Source of the DNA: Taklimakanibacter lacteus
GTDB lineage: Bacteria; Pseudomonadota; Alphaproteobacteria; Rhizobiales; Aestuariivirgaceae
Assembly (NCBI GenBank): GCA_003576695.1
Contig: QOZQ01000006.1
Coordinates: 310,001 to 374,000 of the forward strand
Length of the DNA stretch: 64,000 nt
Direction of reading: 5' to 3'
Shown here: piece by piece, positions 56,627 to 64,000 of the stretch
Numbering within the stretch: position 1 is the first letter of the stretch
Layout of the letters: the number at the start of each line of letters is the position of its first letter
Notes under the pieces: generated by a model
What the model saw: the letters and a program-made list of their open reading frames with translations, nothing else
The model's database searches: none
What the model was told of the DNA's origin: nothing
Program-made: the position numbers and the translations under genes

Positions 56627-59311
56627 TCACGGGCCCGCCGCCGGCGCAAGCTTGCCGAGCGCGCCGTCGATCTCGGCCAGCTGGCCGGCGAAATAGGCAT
56701 CGTAGCGGTCTTCGCCGAGGGATTTGTAGATGTCCCATGAAGAGGCGAGCCGCGCTCTCGCCTCCTCGATCGTCTCGCGTGAGCCGGTGCGCCGGCCCAG
56801 CGCCATCAGCGCCGCGGCGAGATTGTTCTCGCTCATGGCCCGGCTGCGGGGCAGCGGCCCGTTCGACTTTTCCTCGAGCGCCGCGCGATAGGCGGCGACG
56901 GCTTCGCTGAGCCGCGCCGTGCCGCTCTCGCGCTCGCCCAGCGCCTTGAGCGCGGCGCCCAGATTGTTCTGGGTCGAGGCCCATTCGATCGGCGCCTGCG
57001 CGCGCGGCCGCGCCATCAGCGCGGCCCGATAGGCCGCGACCGCCGCCTCGAGCCGGGCGGGGTCGTTCTCGCGCTCGCCCAGCACCGAAAGCGCATTGCC
57101 GAGATTGCCCTGGATGCGCGCCCAGGCGAAGGGCATGCGCTGGCGCGTGATCTCCTCGAGCGCCAGCTCATAGGCCGTGACGGATTCATCGAGGCGCTCC
57201 GTGCCGCTCTCGTCCTGGGCCAGCGTCTGCAGCGCATTGCCGAGATCCTCCATGATCTTGGCCCAGGTCAAAGGCATGCGCTCGCGGGTCATTTCCTCGG
57301 CCGCGGCGCGATGCGCGGCAAGCGCCTCATGCAGCCGCGCGGCGTCGCCGCGCTCGCCCAGCATCTCGAGCACGCTGCCGAGATTGTTCTGGATCACCGC
57401 CCATTCGAGCGGCAGGCGCGCGCGCGTGATCTCCTCGAGCGCCGCCTGATAGGCGGCGGCGGCCGCATCGAGGCGCGCCATGCCCGATTCGCGCTGGGCC
57501 AGCCGCGACAGGGCATTGCCGATATTGGCCTGCGTCCTGGCCCAGTCGACGGGCGCCCGGGCGCGGCTGCGTTCCTCGAGCGCCGCGCCATAGGCGGCGA
57601 GCGCCTGCTCCAGCCGCGCCGGGCCTCTTTCGCGCCCGCCCAGGCTCTCGAGCGCGAGGCCCAGATTGTTCTGCGCCTTCGCCCAGTCGAGGGGGGCGCG
57701 CGCGCGCGGCGCCAGAGCGAGCGCCTCGTCATAGGCGGCGATCGCCTGTTGCAGCGCCGCGTCGTCGCCCTTGAAGTCGCCATGGTCCTTCAGCGCGCCC
57801 GCCTCGGCGAGCTTGTAGGCGAAAGCGAGGCCGGTATCCCATGTCTTCGCCTTCTCATGCGCCGCCTTGAAATCCGCCGCGGCCTTCCGATGGTCGAAGG
57901 CCAGGATGTTGGTGCGCCCGCTCGCGGCATAGACCTGCGCGAACTCGATCTCCCGCGCCATCACATCGGCCTTGGCCTGCTCCACCGCAGGCGACAGCTG
58001 GCCGATGCGCGTCTTGGCTTTCTCATGCAGGGCGATCGCCGTCCGGATCGCGCCCTGGTCCAGCGCCTCATCGGCAAGCGCCGACAGCCGCGTGAGCTCG
58101 GGATCCTCGCTCTTCAGCGCCCGGCGCTCGGCGAGGAAGCCCTTCAGCTTCTCCGCCCCCTCGCGCAGGCGCCGGTCGAGATCGGCCGCGTCCTTCGCCC
58201 CGCCGGGCTCGAGCAGGTTGAGCATGCCGTAGAGCGCATCGAGCGGCACCGCATCCGCGCGCGCCAGCGTCTCGACCAGCCGCTTCCTGTCCTCAGGCGT
58301 GCTGGCGATGGCCAGCAGCAGCTTGCGCCGCTCGCCGCGGATCGAGGCCTCCTCGCCCGCGTCGCTTTCCGCCGCCAGGCCGAAATAGAGGAACTGCCTG
58401 AGATTGTGGTTGGTCCACGGAACCTGCCGCCCGCCGGTCTCGACATAGACCTCCTGGCTCACCAGCGTCATCACATCGCCGAAATCGAGGCCCTTCGCCG
58501 CCAGATGCTTGAGGAGGGCTTTGGCATAGGGGCTGTTGCCGTCCTTCGGCCCGTCGAGCGCCACATCGCCGGGTGCGGCGGCGAAGCCGAGCACCGTGGC
58601 CGTTCCGCTTTCGCTTTGGGGCGTCGCCTCGGGCTCGATGACGCTCACCCCCTTGGCGGTCCCGGCGAGACCCTGCGCGCCGACCGGCACCGGCCTGTCG
58701 GCGGGCGACGGGCGCAGGCTGGCGCCCGGCGGAAACGGGCTCGTCCGGCAGGCATCGAGGAGGAGGATGGTGAAGGGCACGCTCTGCTGCAGCCGGCGCA
58801 GATAGGCCGAGAGCGGGATCAGCCTGTCCTGCGCCTTGTCCAGCGCGGTGAGATCGGCATCGACCGGCACCAGCCAGTTCTCCCCGCCCGCCTCGATGCC
58901 GTGCCCCGAATAATAGATGAGCGCCACATCGGCGCCCGCCGCATCCTCGGCGAAGCGGTCGAGATCGCGCCTGAGCGTCCGCGCGTCGCGGTTGACGGCG
59001 TCGCGCGCATCGAAGCCCAGCCTGTCGAGCAGCGTCTTGATCGAGCGGGCATCATGGGCTGGATTGGCGAGGGCGCCGAGATGCGCATATTGGGTCTCCC
59101 CGATCACCAGGGCGACACCCTTGAGCGCCCGCGTCTCCTCGGCCGGCGCGCCGCCGCCCAGCAGGGCGAGGAGCGCCAGCGCCGCGATGAGCGCGCGGGC
59201 CGGCCGCGCTGCCCGGCCGGACAATATCGCGAGGCCGGCGCGCCACCGCGCCGGCCTCGTGTCGGAAGTGCCATCTGCCACCGGCGCCGTCATGCCAGCG
59301 GGTCCTTTCAT
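56627..59311 (-). CDS. Caspase-like (orthocaspase) protein with seven 47-residue TPR-type repeats
   Basis: This 894-residue protein has a hydrophobic N-terminal segment (residues 40-55, signal or anchor), a C14-type peptidase domain, and a long helical C-terminus. The catalytic dyad is His137 in LIYYSGHGIEAGGE and Cys188 in ILLLDACRTSPF. The C-terminal part has seven units of 46-47 residues of the form (A/L)P(I/L)xWAxxQNNLGxALxxLGERE...ARLxEAVAAYRAALEE, starting near residue 550. Start could be ATG 59311 or 59293. It may be a secreted protease or signalling scaffold; function unknown. Confidence 0.87.
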   Translation of the reverse strand: MKGPAGMTAPVADGTSDTRPARWRAGLAILSGRAARPARALIAALALLALLGGGAPAEETRALKGVALVIGETQYAHLGALANPAHDARSIKTLLDRLGFDARDAVNRDARTLRRDLDRFAEDAAGADVALIYYSGHGIEAGGENWLVPVDADLTALDKAQDRLIPLSAYLRRLQQSVPFTILLLDACRTSPFPPGASLRPSPADRPVPVGAQGLAGTAKGVSVIEPEATPQSESGTATVLGFAAAPGDVALDGPKDGNSPYAKALLKHLAAKGLDFGDVMTLVSQEVYVETGGRQVPWTNHNLRQFLYFGLAAESDAGEEASIRGERRKLLLAIASTPEDRKRLVETLARADAVPLDALYGMLNLLEPGGAKDAADLDRRLREGAEKLKGFLAERRALKSEDPELTRLSALADEALDQGAIRTAIALHEKAKTRIGQLSPAVEQAKADVMAREIEFAQVYAASGRTNILAFDHRKAAADFKAAHEKAKTWDTGLAFAYKLAEAGALKDHGDFKGDDAALQQAIAAYDEALALAPRARAPLDWAKAQNNLGLALESLGGRERGPARLEQALAAYGAALEERSRARAPVDWARTQANIGNALSRLAQRESGMARLDAAAAAYQAALEEITRARLPLEWAVIQNNLGSVLEMLGERGDAARLHEALAAHRAAAEEMTRERMPLTWAKIMEDLGNALQTLAQDESGTERLDESVTAYELALEEITRQRMPFAWARIQGNLGNALSVLGERENDPARLEAAVAAYRAALMARPRAQAPIEWASTQNNLGAALKALGERESGTARLSEAVAAYRAALEEKSNGPLPRSRAMSENNLAAALMALGRRTGSRETIEEARARLASSWDIYKSLGEDRYDAYFAGQLAEIDGALGKLAPAAGP

Positions 59312-59458
59312 GTCATCGGTTGCGCAGTCTCGCCGAGGATCCCGGCAGCACCATGTCAGGGCAAAGGCAGCGCCAGGGCAAGCGAAAGCTGGGGCGCGCC
59401 ATCGGCAGCGGCCATGTCCGCCTTGACGATGACGGGTCGCTGCGGTCTAGTTGCCGCC

Positions 59459-59827
59459 ATGACCCGCCTTCTCGCTTTCTGTCTCCTCGTCCTGTGTCTC
59501 GCCGCGCCGGGGGCGCTCGCCGATGATCGCCTGAGCAGCGGCGAGATGCGCAAGGCCGTTCTGGGCGACTGGTCCGGCCGCTGGAAATCGACCTCGCTGT
59601 CGCTGTCGATCAGGGGGGATGGCAGCGTCAAAGGCCGCTATGCCGGCATACCGGCGCGCGGCAGCTGGGCGGTGAAGCGGCGCGGCTCCGGCGATGAGTT
59701 CTGCCTCACTTTCCGCTCCATCCTCGGCAGCGACACCAAATGCGGCGAGCTGTTCCGCCAGGGCCATGGCGTCATCTATGGCTATCTCAAGCGCGGCAAG
59801 CCGCGTTTGTGGCTGAAGCGCGGCTGA
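59459..59827 (+). CDS. Small secreted protein of unknown function
   Basis: This 122-residue precursor has signal peptide MTRLLAFCLLVLCLAAPGAL. The mature part is small and beta-rich (GDWSGRWKSTSLSLSIRGDG, SWAVKRRGSGDEFCLTFRSI), with two cysteines that may pair (Cys in FCLTF and TKCGELF). No known domain was recognised. It is divergent from the caspase-like gene across 147 bases. The upstream frame is open far into that gene on the other strand, which is coincidental. Confidence 0.6.
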   Translation: MTRLLAFCLLVLCLAAPGALADDRLSSGEMRKAVLGDWSGRWKSTSLSLSIRGDGSVKGRYAGIPARGSWAVKRRGSGDEFCLTFRSILGSDTKCGELFRQGHGVIYGYLKRGKPRLWLKRG

Positions 59828-59959
59828 CCGATTCATACTCCTTCCTCCGCGAAGCGGCAGAGCTGTCCGGGGAAAAAGTGCGAGGTATTCGTAGAAGCCC
59901 GCAAGAGCAGGGATATAACCTTATCTTTGACAACCGAGACTCAGAACTCACCTCGGTTT

Positions 59960-60210
59960 CCCTTCGCCCGTGCGCAGCATGGGAGAAGGTGGCCGAAGGC
60001 CGGATGAGGGCTCTTTGCTCGACTGCGGCAGAAAGCAAATGTTTCGTTCTTGCTACAATCAACTGCTTGAGAATAGTGAGAGGTGAAGAGCCCTCACCCG
60101 CCCTCTCGCCTTCGCGAAGCCGAGGTTTCGCCCCGACAGAGCAGATAACTTCCGCTTCGGCGGAGCAAGGTCGGGCACCCTCTCCCATCCTTTGGACGGG
60201 AGAGGGGGAA
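59960..60210. repeat. Mosaic palindromic repeat, family E, copy 2
   Basis: The left half (CCCTTCGCCCGTGCGCAGCA...GCCGGATGAGGGCTCTTTGC) matches the right half of the copy at 51529 in reverse. The right half runs AAGAGCCCTCACCCGCCCTC to CTTTGGACGGGAGAGGGGGA. The two halves are separated by about 70 bases of unrelated sequence, longer than in copy 1. Confidence 0.75.
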
Positions 60211-60266
60211 TGATTGGACGAGTTCGACACCGAATTCATTTTCCCCGGACAGCCCTGCGCGAAGCG

Positions 60267-60418
60267 GGGGAAGGTGGCGCGAAGCGCCGGATGGGGGCGG
60301 CGCCGCGCGAACCGTGTTGATAGTGGCTTTGCATCCGAGGCCCGCCATGCCGAGGCACAGCCTTCCAGCAGTTTCATCGGTTGCACCACCCCATCCGGCG
60401 CTTCGCGCCACCTTCCCC
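60267..60418. repeat. Long perfect inverted repeat (30-base arms)
   Basis: GGGGAAGGTGGCGCGAAGCG... at 60267-60296 is the exact reverse complement of 60389-60418, with a 92-base loop. Arms contain the smaller palindrome GGCGCGAAGCGCC. It is related to family E by the GGAAGGTGG and CCGGATG words but is not the same. Confidence 0.8.
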
Positions 60419-60474
60419 GTGCTTCGCACGAGGAAGGAGCAGGATGTGTGAGCTCGACAGCCCTGCGAAGCGCG

Positions 60475-60951
60475 TCAGCGCGAAGCAGGGTCGCGCCCCG
60501 GAAAGGCGACGCGCCTGAACGGCCAGGCGGTCTGAAGCCAGTGCCGGAAGGCGGCACCCAGCCTGTCGTCGAGGCCGTCGGCGACGGCGCTTGTCCGCAC
60601 CCACCAATAGGCATCGGCATCATAGCCTTCCTGCATGCTCGGATAGATGTAGCAGCAGCCGAGGCACATCGCCTCGTCCGGCGCCATCACCGTATAGGCG
60701 AAGGAGCGCCGCAGCCTGAATTCGCGCTGGTGCCAGCCGAGGTCGATCAGGTCGTCCTCGCGCGTCAGCCCCTCGGGCCAGCTGCTGGTGGGCGAGAGCG
60801 CGCCTTTCAGCCTGTCGGCGCTCGTCATCACCGCCTCATAGTCCTTGTCGAGGTCATCGATGGTGAGCATGCGCAGATGAAACCCGTCTCCCTCGAGACG
60901 CGCCGGCACTTCGAAATCGGGCGGCACCAGTTTCTGCCAGTAGGATGACAT
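60475..60951 (-). CDS. GNAT family acetyltransferase-like protein
   Basis: This 158-residue GNAT-type protein has the N-terminal strand-helix RLEGDGFHLRMLTIDDLDKD and the later SFAYTVMAPDEAMCLGCCYI, YPSMQEGYDADAYWWVRTSA. The acetyl-CoA loop motif (R/QxxGxG/A) is not obvious (VADGLDDRLGAAFRHWLQTA takes its place), so activity is uncertain. It is five bases after the methyltransferase gene, forming an operon; both lie upstream of a convergent repeat block. Confidence 0.75.
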   Translation of the reverse strand: MSSYWQKLVPPDFEVPARLEGDGFHLRMLTIDDLDKDYEAVMTSADRLKGALSPTSSWPEGLTREDDLIDLGWHQREFRLRRSFAYTVMAPDEAMCLGCCYIYPSMQEGYDADAYWWVRTSAVADGLDDRLGAAFRHWLQTAWPFRRVAFPGRDPASR

Positions 60952-60956
60952 GGTCT

Positions 60957-61991
60957 CTAAGCCTTCACCGCCTCGATGACGCTCACCGTCGACTCGGTCG
61001 GCACGATGCGCGTCAGCCTGAAGCCGGCCTTGGCCAGGAGCTTCTCATATTCCTCGGAAGTGCGTTCCTCGCCGCCCGGCAGCGCCAGCATCACCATGTC
61101 GAGGATCTTGCCGAAATGCGGCTCATCGCCGGGTGGCAACACCATCTCGATGAGGAGGAGGCGCGCATCGGGCTTCATCGCTTTGTGCACAAGCCTGAGG
61201 ATGGTGAGGCACTGCGCCTCGCTCCAGTCATGGATCACATGCGAGAGGATATAGGCATCGCCGCCTTCGGGCACCGATTTGAAGAAATCATGCGCCTCGA
61301 TGCGGATGCGCTCCGCCACACCTTTGGCCTCGAGGAAGGAGGGCGCGTCCTTCACCACATGCGGCAGGTCGGCCAGGATGCCCTTGAGATGCGGATGGAG
61401 GCTAAGCAGCACTGCCAGCATATTGCCATTGGCGCCCCCCACATCGACGATCGTCGTGAGCTTGGAGAAATCATAGGCCCTGGCCACGGCCGGCGGCTCG
61501 CCGCCATGGATGCCCACCATCGTCTCCGTGAACAGCGAGGCGAGCTCGGGGTGCTTTCCCAGATAGTCGAAGGCCGGCATGCCGTTGATCTTCTCGAACG
61601 CCGTCCTGCCGTCCTCGACGCTGGAGGCGAGCGCTTCCATGGCGCCGGTGAACCACGGCCCGCACACAGTGAGGATGGAGGAGCGCGCATAGCCGGGCGC
61701 GCCTGTCTTCAGCGCCTCGCCGAGCGGCGTCAGCCCGAAGCGCTTTCCCTCCGTCTCGGTCAGGATGCCGAGCCCGGCGAGGCTGCGCATCAGCCGGTGC
61801 AGCGACGGCGCATGGAGCTTGAGCGGCCCTGCGATCTCCGCCGCCGTCTTGGGCCCCGAGGCGAGCTTGTCCGCCAGGTCGAACTTCGCCGCCGCATGGA
61901 CGATGCAGGAGACCCAATAGGCGGACGCCATCTGCACCAGCTGGGCGGAGGGTGGAATGGGTGGTTGTTGTGATTTGGACCCTTCGGACAT
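60957..61991 (-). CDS. O-methyltransferase (acetylserotonin O-methyltransferase-like)
   Basis: This 344-residue SAM-dependent methyltransferase has an N-terminal winged-helix dimerisation domain (AKFDLADKLASGPKTAAEIA ... HRLMRSLAGLGILTETEGKR) and a C-terminal catalytic Rossmann domain (TTIVDVGGANGNMLAVLLSL motif I, ILADLPHVV, and the catalytic-type YILSHVIHDWSEAQCLTILR). It resembles hydroxyneurosporene, phenazine and plant-type small-molecule O-methyltransferases. Start is ATG 61991; a longer frame to 62039 overlaps the prlF promoter and is unlikely. Substrate unknown. Confidence 0.85.
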   Translation of the reverse strand: MSEGSKSQQPPIPPSAQLVQMASAYWVSCIVHAAAKFDLADKLASGPKTAAEIAGPLKLHAPSLHRLMRSLAGLGILTETEGKRFGLTPLGEALKTGAPGYARSSILTVCGPWFTGAMEALASSVEDGRTAFEKINGMPAFDYLGKHPELASLFTETMVGIHGGEPPAVARAYDFSKLTTIVDVGGANGNMLAVLLSLHPHLKGILADLPHVVKDAPSFLEAKGVAERIRIEAHDFFKSVPEGGDAYILSHVIHDWSEAQCLTILRLVHKAMKPDARLLLIEMVLPPGDEPHFGKILDMVMLALPGGEERTSEEYEKLLAKAGFRLTRIVPTESTVSVIEAVKA

Positions 61992-62032
61992 GTCGTATCT
62001 TCCTCCCTTGTTCCCCGGATCTCCAACATCCC

Positions 62033-62058
62033 TTGACAAGGTAAGGAATATTCCTTAC
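62033..62058. promoter_or_regulatory. prlF promoter region with 18-base palindromic operator
   Basis: A TTGACA box at 62033-62038 is followed by GTAAGGAATATTCCTTAC (62041-62058), a perfect 18-base palindrome that fills the -35/-10 spacer and probably is the autoregulatory operator of the PrlF-YhaV complex. A weak -10 (TACTTA) would fall at 62056. The methyltransferase operon starts 50 bases away in the opposite direction, so both operons could be controlled. Confidence 0.75.
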
Positions 62059-62088
62059 TTATGTCGGGAGGCAAAATTGGAGCTGTCC

Positions 62089-62421
62089 ATGGCTGCGCTG
62101 CTCAAGGAAGAGAGTACCATTACCGCGAAGGGCCAGACCACTGTTCCCAAGGCTGTCCGGCAGGCTTTGGGTGTGGACTACGGTGGACGCATCGCCTTCT
62201 TTGTCGACGACCAGCGCCGGGTCTATGTCGAGAAGGCGGCGGAAGAAACGAGCGACCCGGTTGTCGACCGCTTCCTTGCGTTTCTGGCGCAAGACATGGC
62301 CAGGCATCCCGGGACATCCATTGTCACCTTGCCGCCTGCGCTACGGGATCGCATCGCCGCCCTGACCGAGAACATGGACGTCGACCTCGATGCCGAGATC
62401 GATGGGGATGTCGCACTCTAA
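62089..62421 (+). CDS. prlF: Antitoxin PrlF (SohA)
   Basis: PrlF is the AbrB-type antitoxin that neutralises YhaV and represses its own operon. The 110-residue protein has the swapped-hairpin DNA-binding motif ESTITAKGQTTVPKAVRQAL near the N-terminus, then DYGGRIAFFVDDQRRVYVEK, and an acidic toxin-binding tail (NMDVDLDAEIDGDVAL). The start ATG 62089 is preceded by AATTGGAGC. Its stop codon TAA (62419-62421) takes its last base from a family B repeat. The next gene is its toxin. Confidence 0.93.
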   Translation: MAALLKEESTITAKGQTTVPKAVRQALGVDYGGRIAFFVDDQRRVYVEKAAEETSDPVVDRFLAFLAQDMARHPGTSIVTLPPALRDRIAALTENMDVDLDAEIDGDVAL

Positions 62422-62524
62422 GAGCATGATCCGGAAAAGTGGATACCGGTTTTCCGGAAGAATCATGCGCAAACAAAAAGCTGGAGCGTTAATGTCGACT
62501 CGACGAAAAGCCGTCACGCTCTAG
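62421..62524. repeat. Palindromic repeat, family B, short form, between prlF and yhaV
   Basis: This 104-base element runs from AGAGCATGATCCGGAAAAGT to ACGCTCTAG, with CCGGTTTTCCGGAAGAATCA and CGCAAACAAAAAGCTGGAGC inside. It matches the long copy at 38740 with the 28-base insertion missing. Its first base is the last A of the prlF stop codon, and it ends two bases before the yhaV ATG. No clear ribosome site for the toxin is seen in its last 15 bases. Confidence 0.9.
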
Positions 62525-62526
62525 CC

Positions 62527-63018
62527 ATGCTCACGATCAATGGCTGGACCATTCTCGCCCATCCTCTGTTTCTCGATCAGTTGGAAAAGCTGGCCGGGGC
62601 CGTCGAGGCATTGAAGGCGAAAAAGCCCGACCAATACCAGAGGAACGCCAGCACCAAGCTGCTGGCGGCTTTGAACAAGCTCGTTTTCCAGACGATACCG
62701 GCTGATCCGATGGCGACCGTCTATCGGCAGGGCTCGACGCTGGGTGACGGATACAAGCACTGGTTTCGGGCAAAATTCGGCAACGGTCGGTTCCGGCTGT
62801 TTTTCCGCTACGACACGAGCTCGAAGATCATCATCTTCGCCTGGGTGAATGACGCCACGACCCTGCGGGCCTACGGCGCAAAAACTGACGCCTACAAAGT
62901 CTTTAAAGGGATGTTGGACGACGGCAATCCGCCCGACGACTGGGCCTCGCTGCATAAGGCGGCGTCCGAGAACGCTACGGTAAAGCGGCTGGATAGCGCC
63001 TCTCCCACAAATCCGTGA
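62527..63018 (+). CDS. yhaV: Toxin YhaV (RelE-like ribonuclease)
   Basis: YhaV is the translation-dependent mRNA interferase of the PrlF-YhaV type II module. The 163-residue protein follows the family end to end: NGWTILAHPLFLDQLEKLAG, YQRNASTKLLAALNKLVFQT, FRAKFGNGRFRLFFRYDTSS and WVNDATTLRAYGAKTDAYKV, with basic and aromatic residues expected at the active site intact. The length matches (about 154-165). The ATG at 62527 lies 2 bases after a repeat and lacks a normal ribosome site, so translation may be weak or coupled through the hairpin. Confidence 0.93.
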   Translation: MLTINGWTILAHPLFLDQLEKLAGAVEALKAKKPDQYQRNASTKLLAALNKLVFQTIPADPMATVYRQGSTLGDGYKHWFRAKFGNGRFRLFFRYDTSSKIIIFAWVNDATTLRAYGAKTDAYKVFKGMLDDGNPPDDWASLHKAASENATVKRLDSASPTNP

Positions 63019-63039
63019 CGAGCACGCCGATGAAGGTCA

Positions 63040-63092
63040 GCAACGGAAGAAGATTTTGCGATAAGGATTTGCTCCAACTTATTGATCTGAGA
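63040..63092. repeat. Intergenic repeat, family F, copy 2 (inverted)
   Basis: Read on the minus strand this holds CTCAGATCAATAAGTTGGAG and GCAAATCCTTATCGCAAAATC, with 20 bases (63058-63077) identical to 20594-20613. It lies in the 125-base convergent gap after yhaV. Confidence 0.6.
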
Positions 63093-63143
63093 ATGCCGCA
63101 ACCGGCTTGTCCAATGAAGATATCGCCCCACACCCCGTCGGGC

Positions 63144-63890
63144 TCATAGCCTTGTCCGGGCAGCCTCCAGTGACTGCTGGACGACATAGACCAGGAGCAC
63201 GAGGGCCGCGTTGAATTCGAGCGCTTCCTCCAGCGCGGACAAGGCTCGGGAGGACGTGGCGACATCGACAGCCTGCGCCAGGCCGATCAGCCCGACGTGA
63301 AGGAAGAGCAGGGCGTAGCGCGAAAGCCCTGGACCGGCGCCCCATCCGGCCCTTTTCGCAAGCCGCAATGCCACGAGCATGAGTGCGATGGATGCGCCGG
63401 CGATAAGCCCGACCCACAGCAAGCCAAGGCCGGGGCTGACATCGGCCAGGAGGCGGTAGGCCAGGATCAGCAGGTCGTGGAATCCGTCCAGCTCGCCGCC
63501 GCCATGGAGCGGGGGCGGCTGAAATCCAAGAAGGCGGGCGCCGAAGCTGGTCTCGTCCAGCAACTCAACGAGCCCGAGAAAGCCCGCCAGCACGAAGGGC
63601 AGACGCGGGCCCCAGGCGACACTTGCCGAACCCGCCCCGAGCACGGCGCCCGCCAGGCAGATGACGCTGCCCGTCTCCACGATGCCGTCTTCCCGAAGCA
63701 GCACGCCGCGAATGCCGGGCACGAGGATCGCCGTCAGGGCCATGACTGCGGTGCAGAATGCGATGACAGCGACTGTCCATGTCAGCCAGCGAAATTCACT
63801 GATCCGCTGTGGCCGGCGGGAGAAGCCGGCGGGCATGCGCCATGCCGTGCCGTCAGCACGCCCGGCGTGGATTTTGGGGTTTTCCGGCAT
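63144..63890 (-). CDS. Multi-pass membrane protein of unknown function
   Basis: This 248-residue inner-membrane protein has about six hydrophobic helices after a short basic N-terminus (FSRRPQRISEFRW). Conserved-looking polar residues lie in or near helices: REDGIVETGSVICLAGAVLG, LVELLDETSFGARLLGFQPP and GELDGFHDLLILAYRLLADV, which give acidic residues and a His that could bind metal or protons. I do not recognise the family. It is convergent with the prlF-yhaV module. Nothing further is seen between its start and the right edge. Confidence 0.65.
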   Translation of the reverse strand: MPENPKIHAGRADGTAWRMPAGFSRRPQRISEFRWLTWTVAVIAFCTAVMALTAILVPGIRGVLLREDGIVETGSVICLAGAVLGAGSASVAWGPRLPFVLAGFLGLVELLDETSFGARLLGFQPPPLHGGGELDGFHDLLILAYRLLADVSPGLGLLWVGLIAGASIALMLVALRLAKRAGWGAGPGLSRYALLFLHVGLIGLAQAVDVATSSRALSALEEALEFNAALVLLVYVVQQSLEAARTRL

Positions 63891-64000
63891 TTAGGTGTCA
63901 TCGATCTGTCATAGCAGTAAGGCGAAACGGAGAACCCCGCCGTCTATTCCCGGCCGGGTGACGCTTTTCGTTCGACAGCTTGTTATGCCCATCCAATCTG

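Larger units (their letters stand above)
59828..60474. other. Repeat-rich noncoding stretch
   Basis: No supportable gene lies here. It holds family E repeats at 59960-60210 and a separate 30-base perfect inverted repeat (60267-60296 with 60389-60418). Several frames stay open through the palindromes, but their predicted proteins (Arg/Pro/Ser-rich) are those expected from repeats in high-GC sequence. It separates the small secreted protein gene (plus) from the GNAT gene (minus), so it is a convergent junction. Confidence 0.75.

Noticed and set aside
56627-57710. Tandem 141-base DNA repeats as a CRISPR-like or satellite array
   Set aside because: They are the codons of the 47-residue protein repeats, in frame and diverged at silent sites, not spaced direct repeats with unique spacers.
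57311-59827. An 838-residue plus-strand frame covering the caspase-like gene in antisense
   Set aside because: Only its last 122 codons (from 59459) resemble a real protein with a signal peptide; the rest mirrors the repeats of the minus-strand gene.
59787-60623. A 278-residue minus-strand frame through the repeat block
   Set aside because: Composition follows the palindromic repeats; no conserved motif and it overlaps the GNAT gene in the wrong frame.

Overview
This is a continuous chromosomal stretch of a high-GC alphaproteobacterium, most likely of the order Hyphomicrobiales (Rhizobiales). The evidence is the gene order hisB-DUF2628-hisH-hisA-hisF-hisE-coaA, the pairing of rsmB with a heparinase-like gene and purH, a RegB/RegA (ActS/ActR) redox two-component pair, an MmcB-type repair protein, and several families of short palindromic intergenic repeats of the kind common in that order. 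No phage, plasmid, insertion sequence or CRISPR array was seen, and genus cannot be told from sequence reading alone. Gene density is high and many genes are joined by 4-base ATGA or GTGA overlaps.

Layout. 1-1929 (minus): hslV, a membrane protein, and the start of hslU, which runs off the left edge. 2106-6625 (plus): histidine biosynthesis operon ending in coaA. 6850-11824: a LysE-type exporter, a dimethylglycine/sarcosine dehydrogenase-like flavoprotein, and an ABC-F ATPase preceded by a probable leader peptide and attenuator. 11905-14136 (minus): MOSC-mobA-mobB-DUF924, a tightly overlapped molybdenum cofactor cluster. 14199-15298 (plus): a TusA-like gene and a DDAH-family hydrolase. 15411-20481 (minus): ArsC-like protein, CobW GTPase, D-Ala-D-Ala carboxypeptidase, DapA-like aldolase and a methyltransferase-like protein. 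20702-28480: VOC protein, tRNA-Leu(CAA), arfB, a small unknown, a YqaA/DedA-type membrane protein, dsbB, HNH nuclease, alkA-like glycosylase, gluQ, SDHAF4-like protein, htpX and rsmB. 28603-34935: heparinase-like protein, purH, regB, regA and mmcB.

35064-41405 is a TRAP transport locus: one small/large permease pair facing three tandem paralogous solute-binding proteins, each 365 residues long. 41672-47867 holds accessory genes: a small membrane protein, a DUF1772 protein, a deacylase plus ATP-grasp pair, a TetR/GST pair with a clear operator, an outer-membrane barrel, a cyclic-nucleotide-binding protein and a secreted protein made of two repeats. 48054-54070 (minus) is an ABC importer operon with its own LacI regulator and a metallophosphoesterase, probably for a phosphodiester or organophosphonate-type solute. 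54352-64000 holds an AAA ATPase, phenylalanine hydroxylase, a caspase-like TPR protein, a repeat-rich noncoding block, a methyltransferase/GNAT pair, a PrlF-YhaV toxin-antitoxin module with a palindromic repeat wedged between the two genes, and a membrane protein.

The points most worth follow-up are the leader peptide with mutually exclusive hairpins upstream of the ABC-F gene, the repeat that supplies both the last base of the prlF stop codon and the sequence just before the yhaV start, the threefold TRAP binding protein, and the membrane protein gene lying between hslV and hslU.
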